A stretch of DNA of 64,000 nt from UBA6183 sp943372215 (GTDB lineage Bacteria; Bacteroidota; Bacteroidia; UKL13-3): NCBI GenBank assembly GCA_943372215.1, contig CALRXU020000003.1, positions 186,001 through 250,000 of the forward strand, read 5' to 3'. Every line of letters begins with the position of its first letter. Positions within the stretch are counted from its first letter, which is position 1. The notes below the pieces were generated by a model that saw nothing but the letters and a program-made list of their open reading frames with translations, had not been told where the DNA came from and did not search any database. Shown here piece after piece: positions 39,001 through 46,892 of this stretch. The position numbers and the translations under genes are program-made.

Positions 39001-42000
39001 GATTTAACGCAGTAAATGCAGTTATCTCTTGGTTTAGGCTGTTTTTCAATAACTCTAAATCCATTCTGGAATTATCGCTTGCTTTGTAGCAACTGCAGGA
39101 TGGATTAGCTCCACCTCCAGGTAAAATGGTGATGAGGCCACCTCCTCCGCCACCGCCACCACCAGCAAATCTTGAAAAATCGCCACAATTTAACCTTGCT
39201 AACAGCTCTGCTTCTTCGGCAAAATCATTGCAATAAGTGGCCTTGGTTAAATAACTATTGATGTTGTAATTGTTTTGGATGTCGTTTTTGCAAGTGCCAA
39301 AAACAAAACAGTTTGAAGAGCCTCTTACTTCAATGTATTCATGATTAGAGCCATCAGATGCAAAAGCTTTGGCAATAAATCCATGGGTTCGGCTGCTTGG
39401 GTCTGGTGCTATATGCACAAATCGTTTGATGTGCGCCAATGTTAATGAAGTAGTGGACGTAATATTAAAAGCAATATTACATTGACCAAGATTGGAGCTT
39501 CCTGTTGCCCCTTTTATGGTGGCAACCATAAATTTTGGATTTGAAGCAGTGTAATTGGTTTGCCATGACCAAGCTTCATTCAGGTTTACCAAACTAGGCG
39601 AAATGGCTTGATCCAACTCAAACTTGAGGTTTGATGTTAAGCTAGACAAAAACCGGCCACTGGTTAACTCCACCTTTACTGTCGAGGTAAACTCAGGCGT
39701 AACAGTTGGTATGGTTCCATTGCAATCATTTTGTGTTGCATCAGGCTCTGAAGCCAATATGTTAAACACATTTACCAACTCCATGGCCAATTTGGTAGGC
39801 TCACAAATTGGTGCCAATGTGCAATTAGCAATATCCAAACAACTGATTTTGCCTTCTAACATTACCTGATAAGATTCTGCAATATCAAAGGCTGGGTCGT
39901 TGGGCTTACGCGGGTTAAAATAAGCCAACACCTCAAACGTGTTGTTTACTCCCGTTACTAGGGTGGGGTTGTGCTTATATTTTAAGTTATACAAACCGAT
40001 GAGTTGGTTAAACATCGGCAGTGGTTTTCTAAAAGCAGCGGGTACCACCAATTGGACGTCACAATTACCAATGCTACCAATCAGTTCATCATCTTTATTT
40101 GAGGTAACTATCCAATCAATATCTTGGCCTGATACCCCGAGTTTAGTTTTTAACTCTTGGTCAATCATGTTAAAGTTATCATCAGCAGTATTACTACAAC
40201 TCCATATTCTCCTATTGGAAACAATTTCAAAAGACGCAAGTCTATTAAGTATGCTTTCTAATTGGCTGGCTACCGGACATTTATCGCACTGGTTATACAC
40301 TGCAAGGTTTGCACCTTTATTGGTTTCATTGAGTATAGCTGATTGATTGGTTTGGCTTAGTACATAGGTTTCTTCTCCATTAGGGTTATAAGCCAACACA
40401 TCACCAAATGAATTTATCTTTAAGGCATCGGTTGAAATGGGAAATCTTGATGTTTTATCTTGGTACAAATACGCCCTTGACCAATTGCAGGGCTGTTCAA
40501 AATTAAAATATTGCGACCACCAAAATCCAAAAAACCATGGTGATGATGCAGCCCATAAGTTAGCTTGCACGCTGCATAATGGAAACTTAAGAAACCCATA
40601 TTTTGTTGGATTAAAATTGCCATTTCCAATACAACCATTATACCCAGCAAACTGAGGGTCTTTAATACTTAACTTAGCAAAGCTTTTTTGTTGTATACGT
40701 TGTTTTAAACTTTGGTAAAGCCCCCTAAATATCTTCCAAAACCGATCTACATCTCCCGCATTTAGTATGGTTGGATTGTTAATATCAAAGTTAAAGGTGT
40801 TGGTTATATTGCAATTTCCTAAATTCTCATTGGGGTGGTTAGCCAAATGGTAAGCAATTTGCCAAATGGAGTATTTGGTTTTACCATCACTTGCAAACTC
40901 TTGCATCATATTGGCCATTGACTCATATTCTTGCCTAGTGACGTAGGTATTTACACTAACATCAAAATAGGGATCAACAACCCCTTGTGCGGGGTTGTTT
41001 CCGTTCCATCCAGTGCCAATAGGATTAAGCTCACCTGCAAATATATTATTACCAAACAACTGTCTTGCATCATCATACCTCTCTGTATAATTCCACTTTT
41101 CATCAAAGTTGTGGCTTGCTTTAAATTCATTACTTCCACATAAGATATATAATGGGTATTCAGGATGGTACATCACCAAGGAGCGTGCCCATGATGGCTT
41201 AAAATAGCTGATAAAATCTTCTACTTTTAATAAATATTGCGGCTCTGCAAAATAAGCTCCGTCAATGGTAACATAATCACTAACCTCAGGCCGAAGCACA
41301 TTTTTACCATCAATTTCCACCTCAGCTAAAGCAATGTAGTCTATCTCTCCTTTTTCATTAAAATAATGGGGTTGGTTGCTTTCTGTATAAGGATATTTCC
41401 AACTTGCTAATCGGCCATTAAAAGATGCCTTTAGGGGTAAAAAATTAGAGTGGTTAAATACCGACAACGGATGTAAATAGGGTTTAATCGCATTTGATCC
41501 CTCATATTCCTGAATAACTCCACCATCCATTAGTTTTTTCTCAAAAATTTCTCCATACTGTCCGTTCGGACTCATGTCCAGCAGCATGGTTTCGTATCCC
41601 GCTTCACACTTTTTTGAGGTTATTTCACAACGAGCATTACACTTAGCCACCAATTCATCATACGCTTGTTGCGTTAACTCAGGGTAGTTGGCTAACCTTG
41701 TTGTACCCGAATAATTGGTGTATGGGCCAAGTCTATCCAAACACTCTGCACAATTCATGTTGCAATCGTATACATCATTAATAAATGCAAACTGATCCCT
41801 GAAGTAATCAATACTTTTAAAACATCCTGTGTTTCTGGTGATGTAATCATTTACATAATAATTCAATACCTTTTCGTTTAGCACCAGTTCCTTTTTGAGT
41901 TGATAAGCACCTTCTTTTAACTTTTGGTTTGTTCCAGCAATACGTGTTCTCCAAGTATCACCCAGCACCCCAGAGGGAATATTATTGTTGATTGATGGGA

Positions 42001-44143
42001 CGTTGCTAAGATTTGTAGAACATCTGGTTAAACTATTGTAAGTTGGTGATGAGCTTGTAATGTCAGTAAAAATACTTTGCCCAATTAATGTGGTAGTGCT
42101 GCTTGGTGTGCTTGCATTAATTCCTGCTAAGTACTCAACCCCACACTCATCAGTAAGACTTATTTTTAAATCAAACACACAATCAAAACAGAACTCTTTA
42201 ACAGTTGGGGTATTGCATGTATAGGTTACCCGTTTACCTCTATTCTCATAACCAAAAAAGTAATCTTGCTCCTTATCAACCAACAATGTGCGGTTCATCT
42301 TGAGGCTTCGGGTGCTTAAGTCAAAAATATTTTCGCTTCCTCGCTCTGCTGAAGAAAATGCAGGTTTGTTCAATAAATCAACTTTAAAATCAGGTGTAGT
42401 TGCCACATTAACCGTTCTGATTGAGGTAAGAGAAGATGGGTCATTACCAGACAAATTGCTGGCAATAACTTTACCCGCAGGATTAAGGTATGAAATGCTC
42501 ACTTGTCCATTGGGGTCAATCACCATATTTTTATTGTACCCAATGGCATTGCCCACTTCGTAGCCAAATAAACGGTCGAGTTCTTCCTGAAAAGGCTTAC
42601 CATAAAAATGCCTTGATACTTTTTGTGAACCCAGCTTAAAGTCAGCGCCAACACCAGTTTTTATCTTCACATCACCTGTGTTATCTGGCGTATAAATGGT
42701 CTGGCTAAAAGGGTAACCTTCAGCATTAGGTATGTATTTTTCAAACTGCTTAAGATATGCATTGTTTAGGCTTAACCCAGTTGCAACATTACTGGATGGC
42801 GAGTAGTAGTTGGCACTTCCTGTTGCCGTATTCATTGCCGGTGTAGCCGTTGAACAAGTTGCTGCATCAACATCAAAATCTAGCCTACTATACACCTTGT
42901 TGGCACTATTGGTGCTAAAACCTTTTTTGTAACTAATTTTAGACTCTTGATGTGGAGCCGGAAGCACCTCAATTGCAGGTCTGCCCTCAAAGTCATAAAT
43001 TTTTTCTGAAACAAGTACACGGTCAAATATATTTGATTTCACCAAGGTCTGTCTGCTTCTTAATGTTCCATCAAAGTAACTAACCCCCACTTTATGTTTG
43101 CCTTCTTCAGCAAAGGAAAAATCGTATGACCAATTTAATCTTTCCTCATGAGCATTGGTTGATGTAATTAAAGCATAACAAGCCGAATTTAAATCAGATA
43201 ATTTCAAACAGGTACCCGTACATTGGTTGTCTGTTGACCAATAGCCAGGGACCAGTTCAGTAAAGTTATCGTTTTGTATTTTACCATATCCTCTTACCCT
43301 AAAAACAATATACCCCTGACCATAGATTAAAGGTATTTCAAATGAACTGTTGGTTACGGTTACCCTTGTTGAATTCCACCTGAAACTACTACCATGGTAG
43401 GTGATTGCCGTAGCAGGCACAAGTGTTTGGCCTAAGTTGCTCACGTGAAACCACTCTAAATCATATTGTTCGGCCCAAGCTGCGGGAGTCCAGCTGATGC
43501 GAAGGTTATTTGTTGTAAATACTGCGTTGATATTGCTTGCTGGAATTTGATTTAAGGAAGAATAAGTGGTTGCGAAATTAAATGTATAATACCGCTCTGT
43601 TTCAATCTCAGTATAAAATAGCAGGTTTGCAGTGTTCATTAAACTTGTTACCGCTAGTATCTCCACCGTCAATTCATAACCGGCACCGGCAAGTGAGCCT
43701 ACCTGGTCAGTAAATTCATACACATTCTGATCGTTATAGGTATTGAGTGGATTATAATTAACAGTAATATTTTTATCGTGGGTTTCTGTAGTGAATATGG
43801 TACTGTTTCCTGAATATGTTTTGGTAGTAATCCTCAACAATACATTACATAAATAAGCATTGGGCTGAAAAGTCCTGTTCTGCTGATCAACCTTAAAAAT
43901 GAGTCTATTGGTTACCTTTTTATTGTAAAAGTTAGCAAATTGCCTAGCATGATGGGTTGGATTTGAAGCTATTTCTGCTCCCATATTTGTATATTGCCCA
44001 TCGGCAATGGTCATGCTATTGGATACTGTTAAATCAGCCGTGCGCCAAATGGGTGAAGAGATCTTTTCATTGGCTGCAAAGGCGCTTAATTGTGCAGCTA
44101 TTGCCAGTAGTGCAAAAAGGTACTGTAATATTAATTTTTTCAT
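30017..44143 (-). CDS. Giant secreted Rhs/YD-repeat protein with inserted beta-propeller and variable C-terminal tip
   Basis: 4708 residues. Order: signal peptide (ends S-A-F-A-A); an FN3-like domain near 200-290; the Bacteroidota Rhs N-terminal region with F-D-G-T-L-R-S-R-Q and F-E-G-R-P-A-I-E-V-L-P (near 370-400); cysteine-rich segments; glycine tracts near 1658 and 1860; two jelly-roll carbohydrate-binding-like domains (about 1975-2305); first YD motifs (2378-2450); a BNR/Ycf48-like propeller (about 2515-3400) with repeated S-x-D-x-G-x-x-W Asp boxes; then the main YD-repeat core (F-F-Y-D-K-L-G-R near 3425) ending at R-I-Y-D-S-R-L-G-R-F-L-S-M-D-P (near 4433). The final 275 residues are the variable tip: a hydrophobic stretch, then a lysine-rich tail with R-G-D-H-N-N-L-N-N. 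Rhs cores form a shell around the tip. No T9SS signal is present, so another exit route is needed. Seven genes precede it in the operon. Confidence 0.9.
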   Translation of the reverse strand: MKKLILQYLFALLAIAAQLSAFAANEKISSPIWRTADLTVSNSMTIADGQYTNMGAEIASNPTHHARQFANFYNKKVTNRLIFKVDQQNRTFQPNAYLCNVLLRITTKTYSGNSTIFTTETHDKNITVNYNPLNTYNDQNVYEFTDQVGSLAGAGYELTVEILAVTSLMNTANLLFYTEIETERYYTFNFATTYSSLNQIPASNINAVFTTNNLRISWTPAAWAEQYDLEWFHVSNLGQTLVPATAITYHGSSFRWNSTRVTVTNSSFEIPLIYGQGYIVFRVRGYGKIQNDNFTELVPGYWSTDNQCTGTCLKLSDLNSACYALITSTNAHEERLNWSYDFSFAEEGKHKVGVSYFDGTLRSRQTLVKSNIFDRVLVSEKIYDFEGRPAIEVLPAPHQESKISYKKGFSTNSANKVYSRLDFDVDAATCSTATPAMNTATGSANYYSPSSNVATGLSLNNAYLKQFEKYIPNAEGYPFSQTIYTPDNTGDVKIKTGVGADFKLGSQKVSRHFYGKPFQEELDRLFGYEVGNAIGYNKNMVIDPNGQVSISYLNPAGKVIASNLSGNDPSSLTSIRTVNVATTPDFKVDLLNKPAFSSAERGSENIFDLSTRSLKMNRTLLVDKEQDYFFGYENRGKRVTYTCNTPTVKEFCFDCVFDLKISLTDECGVEYLAGINASTPSSTTTLIGQSIFTDITSSSPTYNSLTRCSTNLSNVPSINNNIPSGVLGDTWRTRIAGTNQKLKEGAYQLKKELVLNEKVLNYYVNDYITRNTGCFKSIDYFRDQFAFINDVYDCNMNCAECLDRLGPYTNYSGTTRLANYPELTQQAYDELVAKCNARCEITSKKCEAGYETMLLDMSPNGQYGEIFEKKLMDGGVIQEYEGSNAIKPYLHPLSVFNHSNFLPLKASFNGRLASWKYPYTESNQPHYFNEKGEIDYIALAEVEIDGKNVLRPEVSDYVTIDGAYFAEPQYLLKVEDFISYFKPSWARSLVMYHPEYPLYILCGSNEFKASHNFDEKWNYTERYDDARQLFGNNIFAGELNPIGTGWNGNNPAQGVVDPYFDVSVNTYVTRQEYESMANMMQEFASDGKTKYSIWQIAYHLANHPNENLGNCNITNTFNFDINNPTILNAGDVDRFWKIFRGLYQSLKQRIQQKSFAKLSIKDPQFAGYNGCIGNGNFNPTKYGFLKFPLCSVQANLWAASSPWFFGFWWSQYFNFEQPCNWSRAYLYQDKTSRFPISTDALKINSFGDVLAYNPNGEETYVLSQTNQSAILNETNKGANLAVYNQCDKCPVASQLESILNRLASFEIVSNRRIWSCSNTADDNFNMIDQELKTKLGVSGQDIDWIVTSNKDDELIGSIGNCDVQLVVPAAFRKPLPMFNQLIGLYNLKYKHNPTLVTGVNNTFEVLAYFNPRKPNDPAFDIAESYQVMLEGKISCLDIANCTLAPICEPTKLAMELVNVFNILASEPDATQNDCNGTIPTVTPEFTSTVKVELTSGRFLSSLTSNLKFELDQAISPSLVNLNEAWSWQTNYTASNPKFMVATIKGATGSSNLGQCNIAFNITSTTSLTLAHIKRFVHIAPDPSSRTHGFIAKAFASDGSNHEYIEVRGSSNCFVFGTCKNDIQNNYNINSYLTKATYCNDFAEEAELLARLNCGDFSRFAGGGGGGGGGLITILPGGGANPSCSCYKASDNSRMDLELLKNSLNQEITAFTALNLCNASNYKEDCKIDSFLITLYDKDWKNAYVLANNANPQSTSTHLFFEMDWDCFDDDTTYIDKDGNRKMIYHYPDFKDLYIYRMCKRNQDGTFSDKCSNSFETFTDVTKGICGLKLTTVCQCNVGENQVVFGKDTVICTCGYFEGGWQGGWNPGGGGSGGGGAGYMSDNCPPIPCAIQIELPPVPGMEVQDILAFKSIKPDLDRPSPKGYFVAVVQTKGGNLITIKGYMPCLSRPVCGDCDASDLTPQNYGTFPDPTTASLPAIESDFEEVATIDFINDNIEQGYCLVDAIPSTSHLNELSNNTDDAGSKFLLAKSDNDGGVLSRLWEHSYPVQKNTLYEVSFYYANPSNAAPSNKNNQLLLSVDDQDAIGREILFDATSGWNKVTYTFNTGNRTSIKLTLNWIQWEAQTFVAIDDITFRKVCGCKDLNLLTNGNLNFVSPNQFVSDLSYKPGNTIGNGEYHYVSNVTLLNGAVVNDQLSPGVGSFVHFKVANNPGVLVKVWEKTVSLVHTGKEYVFSARWIASASANMSIYLRINNVIVQKVGSTSTVNNWLAIQARWFNHKALKVKVEILVENFDGTDHDGVLDEISFTELCNPGICPTPIFFKPQIPDCQTIITNIIELNAQSAYKQYIEEEKIKFRDDLITKCLNVYESFEMKFIQSEQHYTLYYYDQANNLVRTVPPLGVNVVNNGLGDLDAVKTDRIAKQRSFFTDHSYASTYKYNSLGGILEQSSPDQDNFNINEFYYAYDYSFNASSPTREIKASAFFKPEDGIAVGSATTTNAIGAVHRGMNLSPIQSPINWGDISSLVTVGTTANLTTVYAVSKQGQLLYSNNEGTDWFTKNTPTTEPLVEVLYLANKVFIVSANGQVWSTTNKGDTWAVEARICTDCQVKEVGAATGANVATDYLAIALSTDNRKYYKTNAQTAWTLSTLTTAVTLNALAVLPTAGTSTLIAAGENGNLYKSIDKGNNWSKVTASGTNILHFSKIAFSSATKGVAIAANTLYVTTNAGESWTAVTPTIANPVGFDKFNGVVYIVTSVGSIYKYDATGTVSAIQTNTFSGINCISVSSASTFAIGGNAGFIRVIDLVTTTNSNTLSGLGISNTITAIQFASLATGAVVTSTGQLFKIEFNATTTSYAATQKSGSNNYKGLFFNSLNTGYAYTAEGIIEQIHLLLPVSSWVTLTKGGITGSFINAFWAETDLPNSPLLAVGQVGSIFSSPSTAATWVDKSSRVTLPDLKAVKVSYNSSGYMALAVGKNGTIIRSTDNGLNWQQQHTNKKADIDEVAVGSVGGTHNAYVFTNDGVRSTVLLGTSATNFTETTTNPVPANFVVSNAVMKEFSSTVKKAVVAGVNPTNNRKEVYEIDLHTLTTSPAKLIASGVLDVTGTYAALAVHKLSATADFWVFAGGNKTASPQNDLSGVPNTNLSLYAYKNISATASAKFASTSIFNILNDVTIPAKTNTAFAVGNGGLILKSIDKGVTWQVKDSKTPADLKAVSFYDATNGVAVGNNVIAVTKDGGEVWTAYTVTGSLNDVTILDSKFAVAVGNGMKVFMVNGNDFGTASSWVENTALATAGSGFSSSINLLSVGFAGKRNGVIATNGTQCLVYKVVSTTTSPLPNPWLATAAISGLASGTQGHVTMSDLKRALLTTSDGKLFKSTEGGLTWNLVSNVPVGCSFSHIGSPDGETFYLINNNISTINSFFVRFRCIDHYGAKFFYDKLGRMVLSQNSKQQGKSTSGNQYYSYTFYDYKGRTVESGEVALPIIQLEDSWHTYNGFLSPIYKSGIVNYLVMESWIKSLNANKRTEVTRTFYDAKESSFNHLPAGFVMQNLRNRVAHVTYNEVNNSANNVFDFATHYTYDAHGNVNSILHENNQLPTSFNTMAYARFKRINYDYDLLSGKVNQVAYQAPLNAGDPPNADRYFHKYEYDAENKLTQVYTSHDGVIWQQDAKYLYYMHGPLARAEIGNDQVQGTDYAYTLQGWLKGVNSGSLDNARDIGKDGNQGDEGDLNRNFAYDEIGFTLGYYHGDYKANGSGNGSLTASSHFEIQNTTGALFTNVKSLNNGNISSMVTAIRRFMLAGQAPQARAFTYDQLNRLAEATTYTDVNAAQTNNWSTSASSNAYKEAFTYDANGNIKTLNRKDENGAAMDELDYKYANTTNAYLKNTNRLRAVYDRISTPSNSEDIESGQVFGTGSNPATDNYQYDASGNLTKDVAEGIANITWTLSGKIKTITFTSASGKDNMEFYYDPMGNRTMKVLKPQGVTDPSQFKYTVYTRDAQGNILSTYNINNNNYKQESAVIYGSSRLGDFIPNYYVDNDCGFTIPASMSLDDDQPLREFLANQLLAMTNVQNADMAWQLAEEFLYRFANRNNGFDFSNPSRENREQILRLWAKFYCNIRCFQLNNETISLLTEAQTQFIELMLSEIQGYNNQFQVPMSLNNGIVESYNYPESLWLQIGNQLQNGVMQNTYNQLSGMGLVNDCGTPYAKGSRRYELTNHLGNVLAVVSDRKISVQSGNTDMPISDSRFTYGNDGWNALAATNIEVNTQKLKIFTPAANNGVQKTIALSLPNNNFVFSFDLVKSNSGNVLVEARSASNALVASGTYSAGGSISLSINGSGFTGNVLTLIVKQIGSPSNSNAFITIDNAKLVQQGIAYASHYEADLLQASDYYAFGSLQPSRVWYSSGSKYRYGFNGMERDDEAKGNGNSYDFGARIYDSRLGRFLSMDPRIEDFPWQTSYCFADNIPILFEDIEGEGTGVPASLSMILVNPTSALKTLDARSLAIAVRGAMDAAANANTAGLYDLCGGNHTDEYSSIDDQIAYNIGRLAGDVASIATGSTEVEGGSTTASVGLATGPGALVISTSGAAVAVHGVTVVVTASADLAETTLALTNLYSKKPKADNNQNQPSANSNPSPSNQKLIEEAKAAKLKKQASQERTQKRKQASQNGNTGGNSNKTVRGDHNNLNNGKANKNDHQLANARRAKEQKKADEKKAAAKKKKTN
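30903..31325 (-). repeat. 423-bp direct repeat of the Rhs core end, copy 2
   Basis: The partner of 28704-29126, inside the giant gene. It encodes the last beta-sandwich and core segment (L-P-N-N-N-F-V-F-S-F to E-A-K-G-N-G-N-S-Y) directly before the core end and the variable tip. Confidence 0.9.
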
Positions 44144-44155
44144 GGCCTAATGGTA

Positions 44156-44869
44156 TTATCTTTTTGGTGAAAGTTGATCTATAAAGGTATATTGGTTATA
44201 GGGAAATGTTTTTTTCCAGGTACCATCTTTTTGGTGCAGGTACTTATTAAATGTGAAATCTTTTTCTGAAAAGTTTTTAATTATCTTAACCTGATTGTAT
44301 ACAATTTCAATACGAGGTTTTTTCAGATTTCCTTCAACCACTTCTTTTCCATCTTGTATCGAGGAAAATATCTCCATTTTGGTGATGTAAAATTTATCCC
44401 GATGAAAGTAAATTTTGATTTTATCAAAGGTATTTCCTTTATAAAACAATGTGTAAGAAGCCATGTTATTTTGCTCCTTATTGTATTGAACTTTCTTACA
44501 AAGTTTTAACAATGATGGCAATTGTTTTTCCAGATCCATTTCTGTAATTTGTTCTTGCTGTTCTTTTCTGGATGAAAGAAATATGCTTTTGGCATTGTCA
44601 TCAACTGCTAGATAAGCGTTTGGCGTGCTTATGGTTTGCATATTATCAATCTCGTAATATTGATACCCCTTCCACCTTTTAAGTGATCCCTTTTTTTCTT
44701 GTAAAACTTGATTACTCGTCCAGGTGTCGTATACCTTAAAAGCAACATCCGCCTGAATAGCGTTATTCAAGTAAAATGCGTTAATTTTCACAAAGTCTTC
44801 TGTTACATTTTGAGACCAAGTGATACTGCAACTAAAAAATGTAATTGCTATTAATAGTAGGGGTTTCAT
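44156..44869 (-). CDS. Secreted LolA-like protein of the Rhs operon
   Basis: 237 residues with a signal peptide (M-K-P-L-L-L-I-A-I-T-F-F-S...S-Q). The rest is a beta-rich sequence with alternating hydrophobic strands and a K-x-K-I-Y-F-H-R-D-K-F-Y-I-T-K-M-E-I-F pattern, recalling the half-barrel of LolA/outer-membrane lipoprotein-sorting proteins. It lies between the 671-residue protein (2-bp gap) and the giant Rhs gene (12-bp gap). It may act as a periplasmic carrier or chaperone for the Rhs partner proteins. The fold assignment is a guess from pattern only, with no diagnostic motif. Confidence 0.65.
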   Translation of the reverse strand: MKPLLLIAITFFSCSITWSQNVTEDFVKINAFYLNNAIQADVAFKVYDTWTSNQVLQEKKGSLKRWKGYQYYEIDNMQTISTPNAYLAVDDNAKSIFLSSRKEQQEQITEMDLEKQLPSLLKLCKKVQYNKEQNNMASYTLFYKGNTFDKIKIYFHRDKFYITKMEIFSSIQDGKEVVEGNLKKPRIEIVYNQVKIIKNFSEKDFTFNKYLHQKDGTWKKTFPYNQYTFIDQLSPKR

Positions 44870-44871
44870 GG

Positions 44872-46887
44872 TTATCTTTTACTTGAATTACTGCCTGCTT
44901 CTTTAATGGTCATTACGCCTCTTTCTGTTTCCTTTTTCACCCGCTTGAGCTTCCCTTCTTCATCGTATTCATAAAAAGTGGCATAGTTGTTTTCATCCAT
45001 TTGGGCCATTAACTTTTGACTGGTCGGATCGTAAACAAACGACTTCATGTCTGCCCTAAAAGGGAAAACCCTAATATCGTCATAATAGACATTGTGCCCA
45101 GTTGTATTGGTTGAATAACCTTTTAAATCAATCTGTATTGAAGTAGCATTTGCAGGAATGGTAAATTCTTTTTCAATTTTTTGCCACCCATCAATAATCG
45201 GCCCAGAAGGGATAAATATTTCAATCGAAGGTGTTGGTGTTCCAGTGAATGCGTACGAAACTTCTATTCTGGGTTCTGTAAAGGTGGTTGTGCCACTGGC
45301 AGGAATATAGTCCTGTTTTACCCAAGCACTCAACACATATTTATTATTAACCAATGGTGCAAAGGAACCAATACAATCGCTGCATGAAAGAACAAACGCA
45401 GGCTCCCCATCCTCAATCTCAACGGTTCTTTCAAACCATTTTTGGCAACTGCTAACTTCAGTTGTAGAACAACTTGAGCCAGTAAAGCCAGACTCTACAT
45501 CAACCCTTACCTTGTAAATACCACCAGAAGTAAACTGATAATCCAGTTTGTCATTGCTACTCCAACTTGAAGTGTATAACAATAAATCACTGCTTCCAGA
45601 AACTACCTTGTACACTTTCCATCGAAATTGCTCCGCACTTTGGTTTCCTCCAACACCATAACTGCTGCCAGCTGGCGATTCAAAAGTTATTGTAGAGCCC
45701 GCTCTTAATAGCCCCCTATGGGCAATTCCAACCGCTGGCTCTAAGTCCAGATAAGCATGCCCAGAGTGTCCCGAATATGCACACCAAGCAGCAGTAACTG
45801 CAATAAGAAAATCATGATACGTCTCATTGGGTTCGAAATATGGAGTAAAATTAATCGTATTCAAAGTCCAATCCTTAATCTTCCCTTTGCCGTAACCCGC
45901 GCTCACATCAACCATTCCTGGTATATTATTTATTGAATACGGATTAATAAATACCCCTTCACAACACAATTCGTCACAACAATCATTTAAACTTGAACTG
46001 CTTGTGCAATTACCACCAGCTTTTAAGGAAAAAACCTGCAACCTAAAATAAGAGGTAGCTCCATCTGCATGACCAGCAGAATTATCTACCATTAAAGCAT
46101 ATTTATAAGCCAAATATGGATCAGATTTGTGTACCCTTATTTTTTTTACTGCCATTATTGCAGGACTATAGTTCTGGAATGAAGTTATTGGAAAATACCA
46201 GTTTTGGTTATTCAAACGCAAAGCGTGTTTATTTTCAGTATTGCCAATAGGTGGTGGAACAACTGGAAAACCACCAACCCCATCTGTAGGTTGAGAGGCT
46301 GAGGTCATGGTCATAATAGCTGTTCTTTGTTCAAAATCAACATATTGATGAGCTTGCCACTTATTGGCCTCTAAACCAGTGGCCGTGGTTCCTGGTGGGG
46401 TTACCATATCTCCTGTATAATATTTTTCACATTCAAACCATGCCCGCTTGCCTACCGTAGCAATAGAGGCATAATTAGTGCCCATAAAAAAAATCCAATT
46501 AGAAATTCCCTTATCTAAGTTTTCTACTTCAAAACCAATATTGCTATTGGTTGCTGTTGGATCAATTGCAGGTGCATTAATAACCACAGGGCAAAAACAG
46601 GGCTTAAAGTTTGGATAAATATTGGGGAAAGTACCCCCACTTGGTGGTGGCGCCATTGGCGATAGTGGCAATGCGTTGCCACTGACTTTCTGCATTTCAT
46701 TCCCTTCATTTAGTATGGTCTTTTCTCCCTTTTCAAAATGGTCATCTTCCAAATGATCCCTTTCTATATCTCCGGGTATAACAATATCGTTATTTAGGGT
46801 ATCTATTTTAATGGTTTGCGCTTGAACTGTTATAGCGACAATTGCACCAAACCCAAAAAGTAATGTAGTAATGATGTTCTTTTTCAT
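44872..46887 (-). CDS. Secreted Rhs-partner protein with C-terminal YD motif
   Basis: 671 residues with a signal peptide (ends V-Q-A-Q). The middle contains a PKD-like sandwich (about 415-470, G-G-I-Y-K-V-R-V-D-V-E) and a carbohydrate-binding-like jelly roll (about 510-610, Y-V-L-S-A-W-V-K-Q to Y-Y-D-D-I-R-V-F). The C-terminus, M-K-S-F-V-Y-D-P-T-S-Q-K-L-M-A, then F-Y-E-Y-D-E-E-G-K-L, K-K-E-T-E-R-G-V-M-T-I-K-E, is a conserved ending of Bacteroidota SpvB/Rhs-like proteins. From memory, in some relatives this part is fused behind the SpvB-like protein. Here it is a separate gene 5 bp downstream of it with its own signal peptide, which suggests a split partner. Confidence 0.75.
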   Translation of the reverse strand: MKKNIITTLLFGFGAIVAITVQAQTIKIDTLNNDIVIPGDIERDHLEDDHFEKGEKTILNEGNEMQKVSGNALPLSPMAPPPSGGTFPNIYPNFKPCFCPVVINAPAIDPTATNSNIGFEVENLDKGISNWIFFMGTNYASIATVGKRAWFECEKYYTGDMVTPPGTTATGLEANKWQAHQYVDFEQRTAIMTMTSASQPTDGVGGFPVVPPPIGNTENKHALRLNNQNWYFPITSFQNYSPAIMAVKKIRVHKSDPYLAYKYALMVDNSAGHADGATSYFRLQVFSLKAGGNCTSSSSLNDCCDELCCEGVFINPYSINNIPGMVDVSAGYGKGKIKDWTLNTINFTPYFEPNETYHDFLIAVTAAWCAYSGHSGHAYLDLEPAVGIAHRGLLRAGSTITFESPAGSSYGVGGNQSAEQFRWKVYKVVSGSSDLLLYTSSWSSNDKLDYQFTSGGIYKVRVDVESGFTGSSCSTTEVSSCQKWFERTVEIEDGEPAFVLSCSDCIGSFAPLVNNKYVLSAWVKQDYIPASGTTTFTEPRIEVSYAFTGTPTPSIEIFIPSGPIIDGWQKIEKEFTIPANATSIQIDLKGYSTNTTGHNVYYDDIRVFPFRADMKSFVYDPTSQKLMAQMDENNYATFYEYDEEGKLKRVKKETERGVMTIKEAGSNSSKR

Positions 46888-46892
46888 AATGG

